NCBI GenBank assembly: GCA_900316805.1
Contig: ONEJ01000059.1
Span: forward strand, 1-60,648
Source: an uncultured Lachnospiraceae bacterium
GTDB lineage: Bacteria > Bacillota > Clostridia > Lachnospirales > Lachnospiraceae
Length of the DNA stretch: 60,648 bases
Direction: 5' to 3'
The stretch's first letter is position 1, and each line of letters begins with the position of its first letter. Made by a program: the position numbers and the translations under genes. Positions 35,856 through 45,251 of this stretch are shown here, piece by piece. Under the pieces are notes generated by a model, which worked only from the letters and a program-made list of their open reading frames with translations, did no database searches and was not told the DNA's origin.

Positions 35856-36287
35856 ATGAGCGTAAAAACCAAAATCGTCGTTCTTCATATGAAAAAGCTG
35901 ATCTTTGCAGGCATTGCCGCACTCCTTGGCATCTTACTTATTCTTTTACTTTTTCTCACCTTACGTAACCGGGAGTCCTCTGGAGGGGAATCGGTGCCCA
36001 CTCTGTATGTGCCGGGGGTATATACCTCTTCCGTCATGATCGATCAGACCGCTATCGATGTACAGGTGGCTGTGGACGAAAATCATATTAACTCCATTTC
36101 ACTCATTAATCTGGATGAATCCGTGGAAACCATGTATCCCCTGATCAAGCCTACGCTGGAGGAGTTGTCCCAGCAGATCATCACGAAGCAGTCTGTGGAT
36201 GATATTACATATTCCAAAAACAACCAGTACACCTCTATGCTGCTGCTTTCCGCAGTAACCGACGCATTAAAAAAGGCATCGCCCTAA
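35856..36287 (+). CDS. Membrane-anchored, degenerate FMN-bind-like protein
   Basis: A 143-residue protein with one N-terminal membrane anchor (about residues 14-36) and an outside domain. From PGVYTSSVMI to SMLLLSAVTDALKKA it follows the shape of the FMN_bind domain, including IDVQVAVDENHINSISLIN. The usual D-[SA]-[ASG]-T flavin-attachment threonine motif is replaced by ITYSKNNQYTS, so covalent flavin is doubtful. GGAGGT precedes the ATG. A single gene; a hairpin terminator overlaps its end. Confidence 0.6.
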   Translation: MSVKTKIVVLHMKKLIFAGIAALLGILLILLLFLTLRNRESSGGESVPTLYVPGVYTSSVMIDQTAIDVQVAVDENHINSISLINLDESVETMYPLIKPTLEELSQQIITKQSVDDITYSKNNQYTSMLLLSAVTDALKKASP

Positions 36288-36305
36288 GCGATGCCTGCTT
36301 TCTTT
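36275..36305 (+). terminator. Terminator overlapping the stop of the FMN-bind-like gene
   Basis: GGCATCGC (36275-36282) and GCGATGCC (36288-36295) flank the TAA stop in a 5-base loop, followed by TGCTTTCTTT. The stem therefore encodes the last residues of the protein. Confidence 0.65.
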
Positions 36306-36315
36306 GTCAAAGCTT

Positions 36316-36558
36316 CTATTCTTCTGTGCTCAGACTATTCATGTAATCTGATACGGCGCTTACATCCGTATAAATGGTCTTGCTGGGCTTCTTCTCCTCA
36401 TAGATCTGATAGCCGGTATAACCAGCCCATCCCACGATGCCTGCAAGCACTGCCGTAAGACAGATTCTCGCAAGAATTCTCTGAGCTTTTTCCTTTGCCA
36501 TGATTTTCTTGCGGTTTGCTTTCTCTTTCTTATATTTATCTACCTTTGCCTGACTCAT
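36316..36558 (-). CDS. Small single-span membrane protein
   Basis: An 80-residue protein: a highly basic N-terminus (KVDKYKKEKANRKKIMAKEKAQR), one membrane segment (about residues 29-51) and a short acidic C-terminal tail. GGAGAG precedes the ATG. I know no function. The layout (K/R-rich inside, short outside tail) is common among clostridial proteins of this size. Its neighbours give no clue, being convergent with the FMN-bind-like gene and about 80 bases downstream of feoB. Confidence 0.55.
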   Translation of the reverse strand: MSQAKVDKYKKEKANRKKIMAKEKAQRILARICLTAVLAGIVGWAGYTGYQIYEEKKPSKTIYTDVSAVSDYMNSLSTEE

Positions 36559-36641
36559 ATTCTCTCTCCTGCCTGTTCTTTCTATCTTTTGAACTATTCA
36601 CGGATTATTTTACACATTTTGTCACAAAAAAGCAAGCCCTA

Positions 36642-38993
36642 TCAGCCAAGTCCGCACATTAGTCCCACACTGTGGACCAGAAATGCCATCAGCCATGCGA
36701 TCACACACTGCATGATCACCACAAGAACCGCCCACTTGCCCCCCAGTTCCCGCTTGACAGCGGCAATCGCTGCCACACAGGGAGTATACAAAAGGGTGAA
36801 CACCAGAAATACTGCCGCAGTAAAAGGCGTCAGTATATCCACCGCCGACAAAACGGTCATGGTGCTGACCACGCTCTCCTTGGCCATCAGTCCCGTGATC
36901 AGTGCCGTGGAAATGCGCCAGTCCCCAAAGCCTAAGGGGGCAAACAGCGGAGCGATCAGCCCTCCGACGGCAGCCAGAATACTGTCTTTGGAATCAGCCA
37001 CAATGTTCAGGTGCAGGTCAAAGCTCTGTAAGAACCAGATCACTAATGCTGCAATAAAAATCACCGTAAAGGCTTTGTTCAAAAAATCCTTTGCCTTATC
37101 CCAGATCAACTGTCCCACGCTCTTGGCGCCGGGCAGCCGGTAGTTGGGAAGTTCCATGACAAAAGGCACCGGCTCTCCTTTAAAGCCCGTATGATCCAGA
37201 ATACATGCAAACACGATCCCCGTCACGATACCCGTAAAATACAGGGCGGTCATCACAAGGGCTCCATGTCCCTGGAAAAAGGCCGCTGACATAAAGGCAT
37301 ATATTGGCATTTTTGCAGAGCAGCTCATAAAAGGTGTCAAAAGAATCGTCATTTTACGATCCCGCTCCGACGGAAGGATTCTCGTAGCCATAATTGCCGG
37401 CACTGAGCACCCAAAGCCAATGATCATGGGCACAAAGCTTCGCCCTGACAAGCCCAGCTTACGAAGCAGCTTATCCATCACAAAGGCCACCCGGGCCATG
37501 TAACCGCTGTCCTCCAGAAGTGACAGGAAAAAGAACAGCGTCACGATCACCGGAAGGAAGCTTAACACACTGCCCACTCCGGCAAAAATACCATCGATCA
37601 CCAAGGAATGCACCACGGAATTCACATGTGCCGCCGAAAGCAGCTGATCCGTCCACGCCGTAAAGGCATCGATACCCATAGAAAGCAGATCCGATAGCCA
37701 CTTTCCGATCAGCCCGAAGGTCAGGTAAAAGATCAGCACCATGATTCCCGCAAATACCGGAAGGGCGGTATATTTTCCCGTGAGTATCCGGTCGATCCTG
37801 CGGCTTCTGATATGCTCTTTGCTCTCATGGGGACGCACCACCGTTGCAGAGCAGACCTTGTGGATAAAGGTAAAACGCATATTAGCCAGTGCTGCCTGAC
37901 GGTCCATGTCGCTCTCTGCCTCCATCTGGGCAATGATATGCTCGATCATTTCCTTCTCGTTCTGATCCAGATGCAGCTTTTCCTCCAGAAGCGTATCTCC
38001 CTCCACCAGCTTGCTGGCCGCAAACCGGGTAGGAATCTTGTATTTGTGGGTGTGATCCGAGATCAGGTGCATAATGGAGTGAATGCACCGGTGCATGGCA
38101 CCGCCATCCGCCCCTTTTTCATCACAGAAATCCATTCGGCCGGGGCGCTCCCTGTATCTTGCCACATGCAGGGCATGCTTTACCAGTTCATCAATTCCCT
38201 CGTCCTTGGCGGCAGAAATGGGAACCACCGGAATTCCCAGGGTATCCTCCAACAGATTGATGTCGATGGTTCCTCCATTTTCCCGCACCTCATCCATCAT
38301 ATTGAGAGCCAGCACCATGGGGATGTCCAGTTCAATGAGCTGCAGAGTCAGATACAGGTTGCGCTCGATATTGGTGGCATCCACAATGTTGATGATTCCT
38401 CTGGGCCGGTCATTTAAGAAGAACTCTCTGGTTACGATTTCCTCGCTGGTATAGGGAGACATGGAATAAATTCCCGGAAGATCTGTCACAAGGGTATTCT
38501 CCTGCCCCCGGATGGGGCCATCCTTCCGGTCCACGGTAACTCCCGGAAAATTCCCTACATGCTGGTTGGAACCGGTCAGCTGGTTAAACAGAGTGGTCTT
38601 GCCACAGTTCTGGTTTCCCGCCAGACCAAAGGTCAATCGTTCTCCCTTCTCGATAGTCTCGCCACGCTTTTTCACATGATAGATGCCCATTTCTCCCAGT
38701 CCGGGATGGGCAGAGCCCTTCGAGGAAAGCTTCTTATCCGTCTGTCCCTGCCGGGAGGGTGAAGCTTTCTCCACGTGGTCAATCCCAATCTGTTCTGCCT
38801 CCGATAACCGAAGGGTCAGTTCATACCCCCACACCAGATATTCCACCGGATCCCCCATGGGTGCTGCCTTCACATATGTAATTTCAGTTCCCGGAATTAA
38901 CCCCATATCCAGAAAGTGCTTCCGCAAGACACCCTCTCCTCCTATTTCCGTCAGGACTGCCTTCTGTCCTGCCTTTAATTCCGCAAGATTCAT
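36642..38993 (-). CDS. feoB: Ferrous iron transporter, FeoA-FeoB fusion
   Basis: A 783-residue ferrous iron importer. Residues 1-75 are a FeoA (SH3-like) domain (MNLAELKAGQKAVLTEIGGE), normally a separate protein. After a Lys/Ser linker comes the FeoB G-domain: G1 GNQNCGKTT at 126-134, G3 DLPGIYS and G4 NMMD. The membrane part follows with about ten helices and GFGCSVPAIMATR, a typical FeoB gate motif. No separate feoA or feoC is seen. GGGAG precedes the ATG. A long hairpin separates it from proC, so iron control (for example Fur) would act at its own promoter. Confidence 0.93.
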   Translation of the reverse strand: MNLAELKAGQKAVLTEIGGEGVLRKHFLDMGLIPGTEITYVKAAPMGDPVEYLVWGYELTLRLSEAEQIGIDHVEKASPSRQGQTDKKLSSKGSAHPGLGEMGIYHVKKRGETIEKGERLTFGLAGNQNCGKTTLFNQLTGSNQHVGNFPGVTVDRKDGPIRGQENTLVTDLPGIYSMSPYTSEEIVTREFFLNDRPRGIINIVDATNIERNLYLTLQLIELDIPMVLALNMMDEVRENGGTIDINLLEDTLGIPVVPISAAKDEGIDELVKHALHVARYRERPGRMDFCDEKGADGGAMHRCIHSIMHLISDHTHKYKIPTRFAASKLVEGDTLLEEKLHLDQNEKEMIEHIIAQMEAESDMDRQAALANMRFTFIHKVCSATVVRPHESKEHIRSRRIDRILTGKYTALPVFAGIMVLIFYLTFGLIGKWLSDLLSMGIDAFTAWTDQLLSAAHVNSVVHSLVIDGIFAGVGSVLSFLPVIVTLFFFLSLLEDSGYMARVAFVMDKLLRKLGLSGRSFVPMIIGFGCSVPAIMATRILPSERDRKMTILLTPFMSCSAKMPIYAFMSAAFFQGHGALVMTALYFTGIVTGIVFACILDHTGFKGEPVPFVMELPNYRLPGAKSVGQLIWDKAKDFLNKAFTVIFIAALVIWFLQSFDLHLNIVADSKDSILAAVGGLIAPLFAPLGFGDWRISTALITGLMAKESVVSTMTVLSAVDILTPFTAAVFLVFTLLYTPCVAAIAAVKRELGGKWAVLVVIMQCVIAWLMAFLVHSVGLMCGLG

Positions 38994-39059
38994 TTTCTAC
39001 TCCCTTATCTGCGCGCTGCCACAATGCAGCTTACGCAATTCTATATTTACTTATTCAAA

Positions 39060-39110
39060 CTTCCCACATGGATTCCCCAGTGGGGACCGCTGGGAAATCC
39101 ATGTGGGAAG
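39060..39110. repeat. Long hairpin between feoB and proC
   Basis: Arms 39060-39080 and 39090-39110 pair at 20 of 21 positions (CTTCCCACATGGATT and AATCCATGTGGGAAG at the base) around a 9-base loop. It lies downstream of proC on the minus strand and may end that operon, though only a few U residues follow. A related single arm is seen at 219-255. This suggests a dispersed repeat family. Confidence 0.6.
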
Positions 39111-39120
39111 CTTTAGTTAC

Positions 39121-39921
39121 TTACATATTTCTGGAGATATCCAGGCACTTCATCATGGCTTCTATGACACTGCTTCGCATGCCCTTTTCCTCCAGTACCC
39201 GCACAGCCTGAATCGTCGTGCCTGCCGGGGAACAAACCATATCCTTCAGTTCTCCCGGATGCTTCCCGGTTTCCAACATCATCTTGGCGCTTCCTAACAC
39301 TGCCTGAGAGGCAAACTTGTAGGCCTGGGCTCTTGGCATTCCTCCGGCAACTGCCGCATCCGCCATAGCCTCAATGAACATGAACACATAAGCCGGAGAA
39401 CTTCCGCTGACCGCTGTCACCACATCCATCAAATGCTCCGGAACCACCTCCGTCTCGGAAAAACCGCTGCAGAGCCCACGGATTTCTTCCATATCCGCAT
39501 CACTTACCTGGCTGCCGGCGCACATTCCCATCATGCCGGCCCCCACCATGCAGGGAGTGTTTGGCATGGTGCGGATCACCTTCTGTTTTTCTCCCAGAAG
39601 CTCTGAAAACCACATCAAGGTCTTCCCCGGTGCAATGGATACAAGAATCTCATCCTCCTTCAGGGAACCTTTGATTTCCCGCAACACTTCCTCATAAAAC
39701 TGTGGCTTCACCGCCACAAACAGAATATCTGCAAAGGCTGCAACCGCACTGTTATCCATGGTAGTCTGCACGCCGTATGTTTCCTTTTTCTTCTCCAGAG
39801 ATTCCTTCGTCCGGCAGGAAATCATCATGTCCTGCGGCTCACATTTCCCGGAATCCAGAATCCCTGCCATCATGGCAGTTCCCATATTTCCACAGCCGAT
39901 AAAACCGATTTTCTTACTCAT
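39121..39921 (-). CDS. proC: Pyrroline-5-carboxylate reductase
   Basis: A 266-residue enzyme that makes proline from pyrroline-5-carboxylate. The N-terminal Rossmann motif is GFIGCGNMGTAMMAG. SIAPGKTLMW and VIRTMPNTPCMVGAGMMGMC lie in the middle. The C-terminal signature is DVVTAVSGSSPAYVFMFIEAMADAAVAGGMPR. It lies 36 bases after argJ on the same strand. Proline and arginine synthesis share glutamate as precursor, so co-regulation is sensible. Confidence 0.95.
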   Translation of the reverse strand: MSKKIGFIGCGNMGTAMMAGILDSGKCEPQDMMISCRTKESLEKKKETYGVQTTMDNSAVAAFADILFVAVKPQFYEEVLREIKGSLKEDEILVSIAPGKTLMWFSELLGEKQKVIRTMPNTPCMVGAGMMGMCAGSQVSDADMEEIRGLCSGFSETEVVPEHLMDVVTAVSGSSPAYVFMFIEAMADAAVAGGMPRAQAYKFASQAVLGSAKMMLETGKHPGELKDMVCSPAGTTIQAVRVLEEKGMRSSVIEAMMKCLDISRNM

Positions 39922-39957
39922 ACCATCCCTCCTGCTTCTTCCCTGTGTACCTGTCCA

Positions 39958-41190
39958 TCAGGTACGATAATCTCCATTGATCTTCACGTAATCGTAAGTC
40001 AGGTCGCAGCCCCAGGCCTTGGCCTGCACCTCTCCCTGATGAAGATCAATGTTGATGTAAATCTCGTCAGCCTCCAGCACCTTCTTGGCCTCATCCTCAG
40101 AAAAATCCACACCCGCACCGTTGCGGCATACAGCAATACATCCATGCTCCGAAGCGATATCCACTGCCACCCGGTCAATGGCGAATTCTGCCTCGGCATA
40201 TCCGATGGCGCACAAAATCCGTCCCCAGTTGGCATCTTCCCCGAACATAGCACACTTAGTCAGTGGCGAACGGATCACACTCTTGGCTACAATAATGGCG
40301 GTATCCTGATCCGGTGCCCCTGCGCAGGTACACTCGATCATCTTGGTGGCGCCCTCACCGTCCTTGGCCAGCATCTTGGTCATGGTCATCAGCACCTGAT
40401 ACAGTGCCTTCTTAAAAATTTCGTAGTCCTCATTCTCTGTGGTAATCTCCTGGTTCCCTGCCAGCCCGTTGGCCATGATGCTGACCATATCGTTGGTGGA
40501 GGTATCCCCATCAATACTCAGACAGTTGTAGGTAACTTTCACAATCTCAGACAGAGCCTTCTGGATCAGTTCTGCAGAAATCGCCACATCTGTAGTGACA
40601 AAATTCAGGGTTGTTGCCATATTGGGATGAATCATGCCACTGCCCTTGGCCATGCCGCCAATGGTGCATTCCTTCCCCCCAAGGGTAAAGGAAACTGCGG
40701 TCTCTTTGGGAACCGTATCCGTTGTCATGATGGCGTTGGCAGCTTTCCCGTGATTCTCCTTGGAAAGTCCTGCTGCCAGTTCCTCCACATGGCTTGCAAT
40801 GGGCTCGATGGGAAGTTTCTGTCCGATGACACCGGTAGAAGCCACGATGACCTCCTCTGGCCGAATACCCAGCACATCTGCTGCCAGCTCGCACATCTGC
40901 TGTGCCTTTTCCTCCCCATCTGCATTGCAGGTATTTGCATTCTTGCTGTTGACAATCACTGCCCGGGAGAGTCCTCCCGTTGCTGCCAGATGAGCCTTCG
41001 TCACCAGAATCGGTGCGCCCTTAACCTTATTGGTGGTATAGACTGCCGCAGTCTTACATACCGCCTCAGAGCAGATCATACCCAGATCATTCTTATTCTT
41101 GTCCTTGTTCAACCCACAGTTGACACCGTTTGCTGAAAATCCCCTGGGGGCACATACGCCGCCCTCTTTCATTTGAAAGTCCATTTTCAT
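39958..41190 (-). CDS. argJ: Ornithine acetyltransferase (bifunctional ArgJ)
   Basis: A 410-residue enzyme that moves the acetyl group from acetylornithine to glutamate in the cyclic arginine pathway. The protein self-cleaves at an Ala-Thr bond, seen in GMIHPNMATTLNF (Thr at about 193). MTTDTVPKE and SIDGDTSTND are other conserved parts. Three ATGs crowd the start; I prefer 41190 since GAGAGG is six bases before it. No other arg genes are visible. Whether it also makes acetylglutamate de novo cannot be read from sequence. Confidence 0.93.
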   Translation of the reverse strand: MKMDFQMKEGGVCAPRGFSANGVNCGLNKDKNKNDLGMICSEAVCKTAAVYTTNKVKGAPILVTKAHLAATGGLSRAVIVNSKNANTCNADGEEKAQQMCELAADVLGIRPEEVIVASTGVIGQKLPIEPIASHVEELAAGLSKENHGKAANAIMTTDTVPKETAVSFTLGGKECTIGGMAKGSGMIHPNMATTLNFVTTDVAISAELIQKALSEIVKVTYNCLSIDGDTSTNDMVSIMANGLAGNQEITTENEDYEIFKKALYQVLMTMTKMLAKDGEGATKMIECTCAGAPDQDTAIIVAKSVIRSPLTKCAMFGEDANWGRILCAIGYAEAEFAIDRVAVDIASEHGCIAVCRNGAGVDFSEDEAKKVLEADEIYINIDLHQGEVQAKAWGCDLTYDYVKINGDYRT

Positions 41191-41257
41191 TCTCATCCTC
41201 TCTTTTTCGATTTGATTATTTCAAAATTAGGTTATGACATCCTTCAGGCAAACAGAT

Positions 41258-41281
41258 AACGCCCCAGAATCCGGGGCGTCA
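41258..41281 (-). terminator. Hairpin downstream of the broken MCP gene
   Basis: ACGCCCC/GGGGCGT (41259-41265 and 41273-41279) form a compact GC stem. The following minus-strand sequence is only partly T-rich (TTATCTGTTT). A plausible but weak terminator. Confidence 0.5.
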
Positions 41282-41293
41282 CCTTTCAGGTCA

Positions 41294-42803
41294 TCATGAC
41301 CCGATATATTTATCCAGCTTATGGGAAACAGAAAGAACACTGTCTAACTGCTTCTTTGCATGCTCTGCATTATCCAGATTCTCCACGGAAAGATCCGCTG
41401 CCTGTGCACTGGATGCGGTAACCTCCTCTGTCGTTGCTGACAGATTGCTTATATGATCAACGATCTGGTTGTTGGAATCCGAAAGGCTTCCCAGCATACT
41501 GTTGATATTCTCAATCTCAGAAATCAGGCTGTTCACATTGTCATTCATGATTGCAAAACTCTCGGAAGCCTGCCCAATCATAGAATCCTGCGCATTGACC
41601 GCATCAATGGAGGAGTGAACAGCATCTGCTGCATTGTTTGCATTTTCGGAAAGTTCCCCAAGAATGGAGGCAATGTTTTCCGTTTCGCTTCTGGTCTTCT
41701 CTGCAAGATCCCGGATCTCATCGGCAACTACCGCAAAGCCTCTGCCGGCCTCTCCTGCTCTCGCACTCTCAATGGACGCATTTAATGCCAGCAGATTGGT
41801 CTGGCTGGAAATCGAAAAGATCGTATCGGCGATACTCTTCACGGCAGTGGTTCTCTCCTGTAATGCCTTCATGGATGCCTCAACACCCGTGTTAGTATCT
41901 GCAATGACCTTCGACTGATTTTTCAGACTGTTCATGATTGCAAGGCTCTGGCGGTTCAGTTCCCCGGACTGCTTAGCCACATTGACCATATTCTGTGAAA
42001 AAGAAATCGTCTGCTCAGTAGAATTCTGAATATTCTGAGTCATCATTGTCTGGGCCTGAATATTTTCCGCCGTATTTTGCGTGCTGGAAGAAATATCACG
42101 CATAGCTCCATTGACGATCTCCGTGGAACTGTTCAGGCTGCTGACAATTCCCATGGCATTTTCCGTACCCTGACGAATTTCACCGGCAACTGCGATCACA
42201 TCATCCAGCATGGCTTTCTGTTTCCTCTGCTCCTGCTGCTGACTGCCTAAGGTATCTTCGTTAAACTGATAGGCAATCCCTGTAAGTGTTGCAGATCAGT
42301 ACCAGCATAATCATCAGTATCACCAGCGCCACCACAGAATCCACAATCTCGTATCCCCCGGCATGCCCGGTACCGAACCGAATTGCCATGGTCACTACCA
42401 TTACCAGCGCGTAGCCCGCACCGGACATCCAGGCATACTTCCGTTCAAAAAACACAACACATACGATAAGGGGTAATGCCCCCAGAAAACGGATAGAATC
42501 CTGTCCAAAACCATAGCTCATGCAGCCAGCGATAATAAACAATCCCAGGGCTGCAATGTATCTGAGCAGGTTGGAAGCCGGTTTCCTGCGCCTTCCGATT
42601 AAAAGCGGTATTTCAGCGGCCAGCACCATTCCCGTCACCAGAGCCGCAAAAGCGGTAGTCTGAATTCCCCGAAGCTTCGCCATCCATACCAGAAGAATCA
42701 CAATGCCGTAAAAAATCACATATACCTTAACAAGCACCTCATTGGCCTAAATAATCTGCTGCGCCCTGTCAGCATACCGGTAATTTTTATCATTTGTCTC
42801 CAT
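41294..42803 (-). pseudogene. Membrane methyl-accepting chemotaxis protein, inactivated
   Basis: With GGAGGG upstream, the ATG at 42803 begins METNDKNYRYADRAQQII and is stopped at once by TAG (42747-42749, codon 19). In the same frame, ANEVLVKVYVIFYGIV and five or six membrane segments continue to about 42275. There the frame shifts, and the signalling domain ([20 protein letters not shown] onward) continues in another frame. The tip [31 protein letters not shown] is intact. So the gene has one nonsense codon and one frameshift. Residual translation could give a soluble C-terminal fragment, but full function is lost as read. Confidence 0.75.
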
Positions 42804-42866
42804 ACCGCACCCTCCGTTACATGAATTTTCTCTTTTCATACTAGCACAAAGGTACTAAAAATGCAA

Positions 42867-44204
42867 TTATTCTTTCTCCTCCATGACGCTCTTGTAAGCC
42901 GGACGGATGATCTTGTTCATGCCCACCAATTCCTCCAGACGATGTGCCGACCAGCCAACGATTCTGGCGATGGCAAAGAGCGGTGTATATAATTCCATAG
43001 GAATATCCAGCATTTCATAAACAAAGCCGCTGTAAAAGTCCACATTCGGGCTGACACCCTTGAAAATATGGCGTTTCTCGCCGATCAGCTCCGGAGCCAG
43101 TTCTTCGATCATGTTGTAAAGAGCCATATCCTTCTGACGCTCCTTGGCCACTGCCAGATGCTCCACGTATCCTTTAAAGACACGCTCTCTCGGATCGGAA
43201 AGGGAATAAACGGCATGTCCCATTCCATAAATAAGTCCCTTATGGTCGAAAACTTCTCCCGCCAGCATCTTAGACAGATACGCCCGTACCTCATCCCGGT
43301 CTTCCCAATCCTTCACATGAGTGCGGATATCGTTCATCATCTCCATCACCTTAATGTTGGCTCCGCCATGCTTCGGTCCCTTCAGGGAGGACATGGCTGC
43401 CGCGATGGCAGAGTAAGTATCCGTCCCGGCAGAGGTCACGACTCTTGTGGTAAAGGTACTGTTATTTCCGCCGCCGTGCTCCATATGAAGCATCAGAGCC
43501 ACATCCAGCACCTGGGCCTCCAGCTTCGTATACTTGTTGTCCGGGCGCAGCATCCGAAGGAAATTCTCTGCGGTGGACAGCGTCGGATCAGGCCGGTGAA
43601 TGTACATACTGGAATCATTCTCATAATGGTTGTAGGCATGATATCCGTATACTGCCAGCATCGGGAAATTCGCGATCAGCTGCATACACTGGCGGATATT
43701 GTTTTCAATGGAACCATCTGAGGTGCGGTCATCATAGGCCGCAAGGGTCAGGATACTTCTCGTCATGGAATTCATGATATCCCTGGATGGCGCTTTCATA
43801 ATGACATCTCTGGTAAAATTCGTGGGAAGTGTTCTGCTTTCACCCAATATTTTGGTAAATTTCTTCTGCTCACTTTCCGTGGGCAGCTGTCCGAACAATA
43901 GAAGATACGCTGCCTTCTCAAAACCAAACTCTCCCTCCTTGCTGGAGCCAATGAGAGTTTTCACATTATATCCCCGGTACCACAGTTCTCCGTCACAGGG
44001 AACAGTTTTACCGGATTCATCCTCCCGAAAGGATACGATCTTGGATATTTTGGTAAGTCCTGTCAGAACGCCTTTGCCGTTTACATCACGAAGTCCCCTG
44101 TTGACTCCGTATTCCTGAAACAGATTGTCTGAAATGGTATCGTTTTCCACACACAAGTTCTTTTTCTCTGCCGCATAGTCTGATAAATATTTTCTCTCTG
44201 CCAT
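42867..44204 (-). CDS. gltA: Citrate synthase
   Basis: A 445-residue enzyme joining acetyl-CoA and oxaloacetate. Conserved parts: LHMEHGGGNNSTFTTRVVTS (catalytic His region), KGPKHGGAN and IYGMGHAVYSLSDPRE (the second catalytic His). Catalytic Asp lies in the PNVDFYSGFVYEMLDIP stretch. GGAGTG precedes the ATG. Aconitase and isocitrate dehydrogenase are not nearby. In such fermenters citrate synthase mainly supplies glutamate. The long N-terminal extension (about 60 residues before GLTKISKIVSF) is common in clostridial forms. Confidence 0.92.
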   Translation of the reverse strand: MAERKYLSDYAAEKKNLCVENDTISDNLFQEYGVNRGLRDVNGKGVLTGLTKISKIVSFREDESGKTVPCDGELWYRGYNVKTLIGSSKEGEFGFEKAAYLLLFGQLPTESEQKKFTKILGESRTLPTNFTRDVIMKAPSRDIMNSMTRSILTLAAYDDRTSDGSIENNIRQCMQLIANFPMLAVYGYHAYNHYENDSSMYIHRPDPTLSTAENFLRMLRPDNKYTKLEAQVLDVALMLHMEHGGGNNSTFTTRVVTSAGTDTYSAIAAAMSSLKGPKHGGANIKVMEMMNDIRTHVKDWEDRDEVRAYLSKMLAGEVFDHKGLIYGMGHAVYSLSDPRERVFKGYVEHLAVAKERQKDMALYNMIEELAPELIGEKRHIFKGVSPNVDFYSGFVYEMLDIPMELYTPLFAIARIVGWSAHRLEELVGMNKIIRPAYKSVMEEKE

Positions 44205-44314
44205 TCACAACACTCCATTCTTTTCTTTTTATCTTTCTCTAGTCATAAGACAATTATAACGTAAATTGCGCCGCAAAAAAAGGATTTCATAAAACTTTAA
44301 CATTTGGCCTCTGC

Positions 44315-44344
44315 AAAAAACGGGGGCAGCCGCTGCTGCCCCCG
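44315..44344 (-). terminator. Terminator of the DUF6033-like gene
   Basis: CGGGGGCAGC/GCTGCCCCCG (44321-44330 and 44335-44344) pair perfectly with a 4-base loop, and TTTTTT follows on the minus strand. One of the clearest intrinsic terminators in the window. Confidence 0.92.
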
Positions 44345-44364
44345 ATATCTTTCTGTCCACAATT

Positions 44365-45123
44365 TTATAATTTGAAATCAATCTGTGTTCCCATCTTCTG
44401 TTCCTGTTCCGTTCTTACAAGGTCACTCAGCCCCTCATAATAACGGTCCTGCAGTTTCTTCGCAAGTTCCTCCACCGAGGATGCACTGATGGTTTCCACG
44501 TTACTGCGATCCGAGGCTTCCGCCTTATTGCCACCGGTAACGCCCGTTTTTCTTTCCTCCCCGGCTTTCTCCAGCCTCTCCTTAGCGGCCTTCGCCTGAT
44601 TCTCCTTACGGTCTGCAGTTTTCTGCTTTGCCTGCTTTTCGATCCGTTCCTTCTGTGCAGAAAGAGATTTATCTACCACCGCAAAGAAGGAGGTATTGCC
44701 GTTATCATCCACCTTGATACCATAGGTTTTCACATTTCCCACCAGACTGCCCAGGGTGTCCTTCATCTGGCTCAGCTGGCTGCCGGCGTTTCCAATGATA
44801 TCCTCATACTTCTTGCGGTATTCCTCATCCTCTGCCATCTTCTCGATCTTGCCCGCATCGATCAGCACCAGTGTTCGGTCGGAATTGGCGTATTTCGCTG
44901 CCTTCTGCTCTGCGCCATCCACCTCATCGTTGCTGACCAGAACAAAATCCATGTCGGAGTATTTCTTTTTCAGCTCCTCGTAATACTTGGAAGCCTTCTC
45001 GGAAAGCTGTGGCTGTCCGATGGTGTTTCCATAATTCTGGGTACTGGTTTTGTCTGTCTTCGCCGTCCCTGCGGTGTTGTAATTCCCGGTTACTTTGGAA
45101 TCCACCTGTCCAATTGCACTCAT
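44365..45123 (-). CDS. DUF6033-like protein
   Basis: A 252-residue soluble protein that I associate, from memory, with the DUF6033 family of clostridial proteins. The first 40 residues are low-complexity (Thr/Asn/Gly). A central part reads YYEELKKKYSDMDFVLVSNDEVDG and RTLVLIDAGKIEKMAEDEEYRKKYEDII. A charged coiled-coil (KERIEKQAKQKTADRKENQAKAAK) and VSSVEELAKKLQDRYYEGLSDL-like end follow. GGGAGG precedes the chosen ATG at 45123. No enzyme motif is seen. Single gene with its own terminator. Confidence 0.6.
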   Translation of the reverse strand: MSAIGQVDSKVTGNYNTAGTAKTDKTSTQNYGNTIGQPQLSEKASKYYEELKKKYSDMDFVLVSNDEVDGAEQKAAKYANSDRTLVLIDAGKIEKMAEDEEYRKKYEDIIGNAGSQLSQMKDTLGSLVGNVKTYGIKVDDNGNTSFFAVVDKSLSAQKERIEKQAKQKTADRKENQAKAAKERLEKAGEERKTGVTGGNKAEASDRSNVETISASSVEELAKKLQDRYYEGLSDLVRTEQEQKMGTQIDFKL

Positions 45124-45251
45124 ATTTTGTCCTCCCTGATCCTTAATCATTTTCCGCGTCTCCGACGCAGAGTTCCCTTCAATTATTACATCGGCCGGTC
45201 TGCCTCAATTCTGAACCCCTTTTTTGCATTTTATTTACCATTGATAGATAT

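Noticed and set aside
40039-41136. Plus-strand open frame of 365 codons opposite argJ
   Set aside because: argJ motifs are clear on the minus strand; the opposite frame has a composition typical of shadows.
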